Source: JBBRHQ01 sp963725315 (GTDB lineage Bacteria; Actinomycetota; Thermoleophilia; Solirubrobacterales; 70-9). Taken from it: a stretch of DNA of 64,000 bases. The notes beneath the pieces were generated by a model. The model had not been told where the DNA came from. It saw only the letters and a list, made by a program, of their open reading frames with translations, and made no database searches. The position numbers and the translations under genes are program-made. The DNA lies in NCBI GenBank assembly GCA_963725315.1, contig CAVRYA010000002.1, positions 60,680 through 124,679 on the forward strand, given 5' to 3'. Each line of letters opens with the position of its first letter. Positions within the stretch are counted from its first letter, which is position 1. Shown here piece by piece: positions 58,814 through 64,000 of the stretch.

Positions 58814-59896
58814 ATGCGCCTCGAGCGTTCTCGTTCCCGCGAAGGGGTTCTTGCGGCGGTGCTGCCGCGGCTCGCGGCGGTGCTCGTGGTGCTTTGCCTC
58901 GCCGCGTGCGCATCCCGGACGCCGGCCCCGGTCGAAGACCGAACGCCGCGTCCTCCGCCACCCGTCGTGTCGCTGCCGGCGCCGCCGCCGGTTGCGGAGG
59001 CGCCGCCAGCGCCCGAACCCGATTTGCGGCCCCAGTCCTACACGGTGAAGCGCGGCGACACGGTGCAAAGGATCGCGCTCGATCACGGTCTCGACTATCG
59101 CGAGCTCGCGGCGTGGAACAACCTCGAGAACATCAACGTGATTCGCGCGGGTCAGGTGCTGCGCCTGACGGCACCGCCCACCGAATCGGCGTCGGCGGCC
59201 GCGTCCGCAGTGCAGACGGCGCCCCTCAAGCCCGTGCCCGCGTTGACCACGGGCGACGCGAGCCCCGCGCCGGCCGGCTCGTCGGGAACACGTACCAACA
59301 CGGAGACTTACAAGTCGCAGCCGAAGGCCTTCAAGGAACCTTATTCGGAGCAGGCGCTGCGCGACGCGCAACGTGGTGGCACGGCGACGGCAAGTTCGCC
59401 ACTGCCGCCAGAGCCGATCCCGCCGGTCATCGTTGCACGTGCTGATCCCAAACCCGCCGCGGAGCCGCCCCCGGCCGTCGCCCGCGTCGATCCCAAACCT
59501 GCGCCGGTCCCGCCGGATGGCGATGAAAAGGTCGATTGGGTGTGGCCGGCCAAAGGCAAGGTCCTGACGAGCTTCTCCGAAGCGGCAAGCCTCAAAGGCA
59601 TCGACATCGCGGGCACGTCCGGGCAGGCGGTGGCCGCGAGTGCCGGCGGCAAGGTCGTCTACGCGGGTACCGGTCTGCGCGGTTACGGAAAGCTCATCAT
59701 CATCAAGCACAACGGCACGTATTTGTCCGCCTACGCCCACAACAAGGAAATCCTGGTGAAGGAGGGTCAGCAGGTCACCCGGGGCCAGCGGATCGCCGAG
59801 ATGGGCAACACCGACACGGATCAGGTGAAACTCCATTTCGAGATTCGCCGGCAAGGCAAGCCGGTCGATCCGCTTCGTTACCTTCCTCCCGCATGA
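58814..59896 (+). CDS. nlpD: NlpD-like lipoprotein, LysM plus degenerate M23 (LytM) domain
   Basis: A 360-residue outer-membrane lipoprotein that activates a cell-separation amidase. Signal peptide with lipobox LCLAAC, a Pro-rich linker, LysM YTVKRGDTVQRIALDHGLDY (about residues 75-118), a long disordered region with repeated DPKP, and a C-terminal LytM domain: LKGIDIAGTSGQAV, LRGYGKLIIIKHNGTYLSAY, QVKLHFEIRRQGKPVDPLRY. The first zinc His is Lys (KGID), as in E. coli NlpD, so it should be a catalytically inactive activator. A GTG upstream (58767) would overlap pcm and is possible. Confidence 0.93.
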   Translation: MRLERSRSREGVLAAVLPRLAAVLVVLCLAACASRTPAPVEDRTPRPPPPVVSLPAPPPVAEAPPAPEPDLRPQSYTVKRGDTVQRIALDHGLDYRELAAWNNLENINVIRAGQVLRLTAPPTESASAAASAVQTAPLKPVPALTTGDASPAPAGSSGTRTNTETYKSQPKAFKEPYSEQALRDAQRGGTATASSPLPPEPIPPVIVARADPKPAAEPPPAVARVDPKPAPVPPDGDEKVDWVWPAKGKVLTSFSEAASLKGIDIAGTSGQAVAASAGGKVVYAGTGLRGYGKLIIIKHNGTYLSAYAHNKEILVKEGQQVTRGQRIAEMGNTDTDQVKLHFEIRRQGKPVDPLRYLPPA

Positions 59897-59938
59897 GCCG
59901 TTCCGCAGGGCCATGGGCCGGAGGACGGCGAGCTCGAT

Positions 59939-60925
59939 TTGCCGGGATTCGCGTCCGCCGAGGACGGGCTGCACCATGCGCCCGAGCGAATCGCGGACGA
60001 CGAGCCGTCCCCGGCGCGTCCCGAGCCGGATCGCTGGACGCAGGAACTGCCGCTTCCGGAGCCGGCGGCCGGCCTGGGCGCTGACATCGTCAACGATGTC
60101 ACGCAGATCTATCTCAACGAAATCGGGCAGCACCTGCTGTTGTCGGCGCAGGACGAGCTCGCGCTCGCCCGGGCCATGGTCGCGGGCGACTTCGAGGCAC
60201 GACAACGCCTGATCGAGCACAACCTGCGCCTCGTCGTCAGCATCGCAAAGCACTACACCAATCGCGGGCTCGCGCTCCCGGACCTGATCGAGGAAGGCAA
60301 CCTGGGGCTCATCCACGCACTCAACAAGTTCGATCCCGAACGCGGTTTCCGCTTCACGACCTACGCCACCTGGTGGATCCGCCAGGCGGTCGAGCGCGCG
60401 ATCATGAATCAATCGCGGACCGTCCGCCTTCCGGCCCATGTCGTCAAGGAGCTCAACGTGGTGCTGCGCGCGCTGCGCCACCTCGAGATGCATGGCCAGC
60501 CGGATGGCCGCGACGTCGCGCTCGAGGACGTCGCCCACCTGCTCGACAAGCCGGTCGAGCAGGTGCGCAAGGTGCTGGGCTACAACGAGCGCACGACCTC
60601 GCTCGACGCGCCGCTCGATCGCGATGGCGGCGTGTCGATCGGCGACAGCCTCGCCGACGAAGGCACGCTCTCACCCGAGCTCGTCTTGCACAACAGCGAG
60701 ATCGAAGCGTGGGTGCGCATGTGGCTGGCCGAGCTCAACGAGCGCCAGCGCATCGTGATCGAGCGGCGATACGGGCTCAACGATTGCGATGTGGCGACGC
60801 TCGAGGAGCTCGCGCGCGAGATCGGCGTGACGCGCGAGCGCGTGCGGCAGATCCAGGCAGAGGCACTCGAAAAATTGCGCTCGCGGCTGAAGCGCCGCGG
60901 GCTCGATCGCGATTCGCTGCTCTAG
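59939..60925 (+). CDS. rpoS: RNA polymerase sigma factor RpoS
   Basis: Stationary-phase sigma factor, 328 residues in this frame. Region 1.2/2 VTQIYLNEIGQHLLLSAQDE, the -10 recognition helix FTTYATWWIRQAVERAIMNQ, region 3 VRLPAHVVKELNVVLR and region 4 ATLEELAREIGVTRERVRQI. The frame opens at a TTG (59939); an ATG at 59893, overlapping the nlpD stop (ATGA), is one base out of frame, and deleting one g near 59,908 would join them. So the natural start is probably ATG 59893 with one sequencing insertion. Follows nlpD as expected. Confidence 0.93.
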   Translation: MPGFASAEDGLHHAPERIADDEPSPARPEPDRWTQELPLPEPAAGLGADIVNDVTQIYLNEIGQHLLLSAQDELALARAMVAGDFEARQRLIEHNLRLVVSIAKHYTNRGLALPDLIEEGNLGLIHALNKFDPERGFRFTTYATWWIRQAVERAIMNQSRTVRLPAHVVKELNVVLRALRHLEMHGQPDGRDVALEDVAHLLDKPVEQVRKVLGYNERTTSLDAPLDRDGGVSIGDSLADEGTLSPELVLHNSEIEAWVRMWLAELNERQRIVIERRYGLNDCDVATLEELAREIGVTRERVRQIQAEALEKLRSRLKRRGLDRDSLL

Positions 60926-60986
60926 GGCCTGTTCGCGCTTGCGGACATGGTGTGATCAGCCCCGGCCTGCGGCGCGCCGGCGCGCA

Positions 60987-63125
60987 TCAGGAAGTGACCG
61001 CCGGCGAGCGGCGCAACGTTTCGGCCCGGGGCAGGATGCGCACCGCGCGACGCAGGCGCCAGAGCGCGGACGCCCGCTCGAGGTTCGTGTCGGCGTGCGC
61101 CGCGACCGCCCCGTAGCGCAGTTCCGCATACGAGTGGCCGATGATCCCGAGCGCTTTCGCAAACCCCGGCCAGCGCGCCGCGGCGCGTTCGACATAGGCG
61201 AGCGGCCCTTCATACGGCGCGCGGGGCAGGCCAGCGCGTGCAAGGCGCGCGCAGACGCGATCCCACAACGCGCGGGCGCGATCCTGCCGGCGCCGGCGCC
61301 ACGCGAGCCAGCCCAGCAACCCACCGATCCAGGCCGCGGCCATTCCCGCGACGATGGTCGTGATCTGCCACGGCGCGAGAACGTTGAGGTTCCATTCGCG
61401 CCACAACGTGCGCTGCCGATCGAAATTGAACCCGATCACGTTGCGGCGCCAATCGTGATTGATTGCGTCCCAGGACAGCTGCAGGCTCTTGAGGAAGCTG
61501 TCGTCGAGGCGGGCGAGGAGCGGAATGGGCTCGCCCGCGCCCAGCGAGCCGCCGAGGCCCAGCTGGATGCGCGACGGCGCGACGGCCGCGGTCGGATCGA
61601 ATCGTCGCCATTGTCCGCCGACGAGGGCCTCGGCCCACGCATGCGCATCCGATTGCCGAACGATCATGTAATCGCCGCTGGGGTTGATCGTGCCGCCCTG
61701 GTAGCCCGTCACGACACGCGCCGGAATCCCTGCGGCCCGGAGCATCACGACGAAGGCGCTGGCATAGTGCTCGCAGAAGCCGCGGCGCGTTTCGAAGAGG
61801 AAACCGTCCACCGGATTGGAGCCAAGGAGCGGCGGCGCCAGCGTATAGAAGAAGGGCTCGCGGTGAAACCAGTCGAGCACCGCGTTGATGTAGACCATGT
61901 CGTCGCGACGCGTGCTGCGCAGCTCGTGCGCGAATTGGATCGTCTTCGGATTTGCCCTGCCGAACTCGCTGGGCAGCTGGAGATTGTCCCGGATGTCGCG
62001 CTCGAGCTCGCGGCCGCGGCCCGCGGGATACGCATCGCGCAAGATCGACGTCTGCTGATAGCGGAGGGGTTGCGTGACCGGCAGGCGCGAGAGGAGCTGC
62101 TGGTCGCGGGTGAGAACGGCGTCGATGTCGGTGCGCATCGCGCCCGAATCCGTGGTGGCCATCGTCTGCGGCAGGCTGCCAGGAAGGTCGAGCGCGAACA
62201 GCCAGGGCTTCCAGTGCGGCTCGAGCGTGACCGTATAAATGACGGTGACGCCCTCCGAGCGCGCGAACGATCCCACGGAGTGGCGCCCCTGCAGCGTCCA
62301 TTCGCGGCCGTCGAAGTCCGTCAGCACCGGACCCCGCCAATAGAGGAGCCAGGGAGGAGGCACCCGCCCGTCGAAATCCACGCGGAACGCGACGGCGTCG
62401 GACAGCGACAGCTCGCTGATGACGCCCGGGGCCATGCGGTCGGAAAGGCCGGAGCTCGCCGCATGGTCGGCGGGCACGCCCCATAACGGACCCGAGATCC
62501 GGGGAAACAGCAGGAACAGGATCACCGCGAGCGGAATGCCCTGGGCGAACATCTTGATGGTCCCGGTCAGCGGTGTCCGCCAGCCGCCGGGCATGGCGCC
62601 GAGCACAGCGGGCCGGCAGAGCATCTGCAACGTGCCGCCGAGCACGACGATGGCGGGAATCGCAGCCGCTGCGGCGAGCAACGACTGGCCGTAGAAAAAC
62701 GGGGTCACGATCAGCAGGCATGCGAGGCAGACGATCAAGGTTCCGTCGCGAAACCGTCGGGTTTCGAGAAACTTGATGCCGATCAGCGCAAAGAGGAACG
62801 CCACACAGGGATCGCGGCCGATGAAATATCCCATCGACTGGCGGATGGCGATCGCGGTGACGAGCGCGAGCAGACCCAGCACCCACGACCGGATGACGGC
62901 GGGCTTGTCGGGATCCTTGACGGCGCGAGCGATCAGCGCGAACCGGAGCAAGACGAGCGAGGTGCCAAGAGCGGCAATCCACGGTGGCACGAACGCGAGC
63001 ATCGGCATCTGGGTAGCGAGCATCAGCGCGCCGAGCCAACGGGTCTGGCCGATCGACAGCGTGTCGTCGAGCGGCGCCGGCGGCGCGCGGCGCTGCTTCT
63101 TGAAGAACAGGCTGGCCAGCCTCAT
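60987..63125 (-). CDS. TgpA-type membrane transglutaminase (DUF3488-transglutaminase-DUF4129)
   Basis: A 712-residue inner-membrane protein. About six N-terminal helices (DUF3488, residues 25-210), a periplasmic transglutaminase core with the catalytic Cys in FETRRGFCEHYASAFVVMLR, His in QSDAHAWAEALVGGQW and Asp in RRFDPTAAVAPSR, one further helix (WQITTIVAGMAAAWIGGLLG), and a cytoplasmic DUF4129-like tail. Pseudomonas TgpA is essential for viability. The DUF58 gene lies upstream on the same strand, the usual pairing. Confidence 0.88.
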   Translation of the reverse strand: MRLASLFFKKQRRAPPAPLDDTLSIGQTRWLGALMLATQMPMLAFVPPWIAALGTSLVLLRFALIARAVKDPDKPAVIRSWVLGLLALVTAIAIRQSMGYFIGRDPCVAFLFALIGIKFLETRRFRDGTLIVCLACLLIVTPFFYGQSLLAAAAAIPAIVVLGGTLQMLCRPAVLGAMPGGWRTPLTGTIKMFAQGIPLAVILFLLFPRISGPLWGVPADHAASSGLSDRMAPGVISELSLSDAVAFRVDFDGRVPPPWLLYWRGPVLTDFDGREWTLQGRHSVGSFARSEGVTVIYTVTLEPHWKPWLFALDLPGSLPQTMATTDSGAMRTDIDAVLTRDQQLLSRLPVTQPLRYQQTSILRDAYPAGRGRELERDIRDNLQLPSEFGRANPKTIQFAHELRSTRRDDMVYINAVLDWFHREPFFYTLAPPLLGSNPVDGFLFETRRGFCEHYASAFVVMLRAAGIPARVVTGYQGGTINPSGDYMIVRQSDAHAWAEALVGGQWRRFDPTAAVAPSRIQLGLGGSLGAGEPIPLLARLDDSFLKSLQLSWDAINHDWRRNVIGFNFDRQRTLWREWNLNVLAPWQITTIVAGMAAAWIGGLLGWLAWRRRRQDRARALWDRVCARLARAGLPRAPYEGPLAYVERAAARWPGFAKALGIIGHSYAELRYGAVAAHADTNLERASALWRLRRAVRILPRAETLRRSPAVTS

Positions 63126-63126
63126 C

Positions 63127-63241
63127 GCTCCCCCCAGGGGGGCAAACGCCTTGGGGCGGCCCGGCGGTCGGAGGTTCCCCCCCGAGCGTCGCTACGCGCC
63201 GCTCCCCCCAGGGGGGCGCGCGCCTTGGGGCGGCCCGGCGG
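63127..63241. repeat. Two tandem copies of a Burkholderiales-type intergenic palindrome
   Basis: GCTCCCCCCAGGGGGG begins both copies (63127-63167 and 63201-63241, 74 nt apart); the second half CGCCTTGGGGCGGCCCGGCGG is also identical and only a few bases between (CAAA versus CGCG) differ. CCCCCC/GGGGGG and CGCC/GGCG arms can fold. Short GC-rich palindromes of this kind are common between genes in Burkholderiales. They fill the gap between the DUF58 and TgpA genes, which are usually coupled. Confidence 0.7.
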
Positions 63242-63244
63242 CGC

Positions 63245-64000
63245 TCATCCGCTCTGCTCCGGCATGAGTGCCAACGCCGTCAGCGCGGCCCGGCGGTGAT
63301 CGCGTCCCTGGCCGGCGGAGAGCGCGATGCCCGGAGCGTGCAGCGCGAACGGCCTCGCTGCTCGCTCGGCAGCGAGCACCCAGGCAGTGAGGCGCGCGAT
63401 CTTTTTCTGGGCGGGAAGCGCGGCGGGGAGCGAATCCCAGGTGAGGTCGACGCTTCCTCCGCCGTTGCCGCCCTCGAACTGTTTCGTGTGCCATCCGGCG
63501 CCGCGCGCGACGGATTTCCAAGCGATGCGCTGCAGCGGATCGCCAGGCTGGTACGCGCGCAGTCCGGCAAGATCCGCGTCGGTACCGTGGGTGACCGACG
63601 CATCGTCCTGGCCGGAGCCACCGATGGGCAGCGGAGGCGGATCGATTTCGGGAGTCGGGAACGCGATCCCGGCGAGCGGAAAATGGACGTAGGCCCACGC
63701 ATGCCACAGCCCCATCGGAAATTCCGAGGACAGCGTGATGCGGCCGAGCACGATGCGGCCGCGGCGCGGTGTCAGCAGTTCGAGCGCGACCGGCAGCGCC
63801 GAATCGGGGACGACGTCGACAGTGACCGGGACGCAGCCGCGCGCCGAGAGCGTCACGGCGTATCGAGGCGTTGCCCCACCCGCCAGCGCAAGAGTGAAGG
63901 GCATGACGGCGCCGGCGAAGGTTTCGCCAGCGGCGAGCGGCCGCAATTCGATGCCGGACAGGTTGCGGAACGTGTGCACGAGCGCCGTGGCGACGAGCCC
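63245..64000 (-). CDS. DUF58 domain protein (5' end beyond the window)
   Basis: The minus-strand frame runs off the right edge; 252 codons are present. VHTFRNLSGIELRPLAAGET follows what would be the second N-terminal helix in this family. The diagnostic DUF58 block is GLRAYQPGDPLQRIAWKSVA followed by RGAGWHTKQFEGG. The von Willebrand-like region often seen at the end is short here. DUF58 proteins are encoded beside MoxR ATPases and TgpA transglutaminases; the MoxR gene would lie to the right. Confidence 0.82.
   Translation of the reverse strand, partial: GLVATALVHTFRNLSGIELRPLAAGETFAGAVMPFTLALAGGATPRYAVTLSARGCVPVTVDVVPDSALPVALELLTPRRGRIVLGRITLSSEFPMGLWHAWAYVHFPLAGIAFPTPEIDPPPLPIGGSGQDDASVTHGTDADLAGLRAYQPGDPLQRIAWKSVARGAGWHTKQFEGGNGGGSVDLTWDSLPAALPAQKKIARLTAWVLAAERAARPFALHAPGIALSAGQGRDHRRAALTALALMPEQSG

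Noticed and set aside
58427..60538. 703-codon minus-strand frame across pcm, nlpD and rpoS
   Set aside because: It is antisense to three well-recognised genes and has no family similarity.
61210..63039. 609-codon minus-strand frame overlapping the TgpA gene
   Set aside because: It is the same strand one frame off; the motif-bearing frame is 60987-63125.

Overview
The window joins pieces of two unrelated bacteria. Bases 1 to about 55,510 are very G+C-rich and read as the replication-origin region of an actinobacterium. The gene content (PASTA kinase/FHA/PP2C cell-wall cluster, LytR_C protein, DUF4446 protein, fused siroheme-decarboxylase-type protein next to hemB and hemL) suggests the Thermoleophilia/Solirubrobacterales lineage; that placement is an inference. 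Bases from about 55,510 to the end carry surE-pcm-nlpD-rpoS and a TgpA-type transglutaminase, a betaproteobacterial (Burkholderiales-like) arrangement. The switch cuts a cytochrome b gene (qcrB) on one side and an iron-type ABC permease on the other, so the contig is most simply read as chimeric.

Layout of the actinobacterial part. 1-3,471 (minus): envelope proteins (partial membrane protein, FlgD-Ig-like protein, LytR_C protein, FlaA1-type sugar-nucleotide dehydratase). 3,568-6,835 (plus): DedA, UppP, PurM, DJ-1/PfpI. 6,849-19,099: a DsbA-like protein, a plus-strand kinase, then a long minus-strand cell-wall and phosphorylation cluster (kinase, FhaA, FhaB, PstP, RodA/FtsW, PbpA, PASTA kinase, Ddl). 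19,239-22,877 (plus): CARDB-like protein, DUF4446, PheA, HNH nuclease, secreted protein. 23,109-32,375 (minus): gyrA, gyrB, dciA, recF, dnaN, oriC, dnaA. 32,580-37,273 (plus): rpmH, rnpA, yidD, yidC, jag, rsmG, parA, parB, tRNA-Ile. 37,277-43,413: methyltransferase, SHOCT protein, two secreted lectin-fold proteins, bifunctional nuclease, a second Ddl, aminotransferase. 43,440-50,577: phosphodiesterase, GtrA and membrane glycosyltransferase-like genes, a YmdB-type phosphoesterase, an ABC exporter. 50,591-55,510: hemB, ahbAB-like, hemL, an unknown gene, qcrA and the start of qcrB.

The genes fit together as the usual origin-proximal core: replication initiation and supercoiling (DnaA, DnaN, RecF, DciA, gyrase), chromosome partition (ParA, ParB), membrane protein insertion (YidC, YidD, Jag) and peptidoglycan synthesis (UppP, two Ddl, RodA, PbpA) under Ser/Thr phosphorylation control (three kinases, one phosphatase, two FHA readers). 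Translational coupling through ATGA, GTGA or TTGA overlaps is very common. Many genes that are not inside operons have a TANNNT -10-like hexamer 6 to 10 nt before the start codon, which points to leaderless mRNAs.

Two cautions apply. Several otherwise ordinary genes carry one or more single-base frameshifts, nearly all consistent with one extra base, so the assembly probably keeps raw-read insertion errors. No obviously new multi-gene system was found. The most unusual items are a palindromic repeat present twice with compensatory arm changes, one copy lying in frame inside a coding sequence, and a 14-codon reading frame after gyrA whose leader is complementary to the whole 16S rRNA 3' tail.
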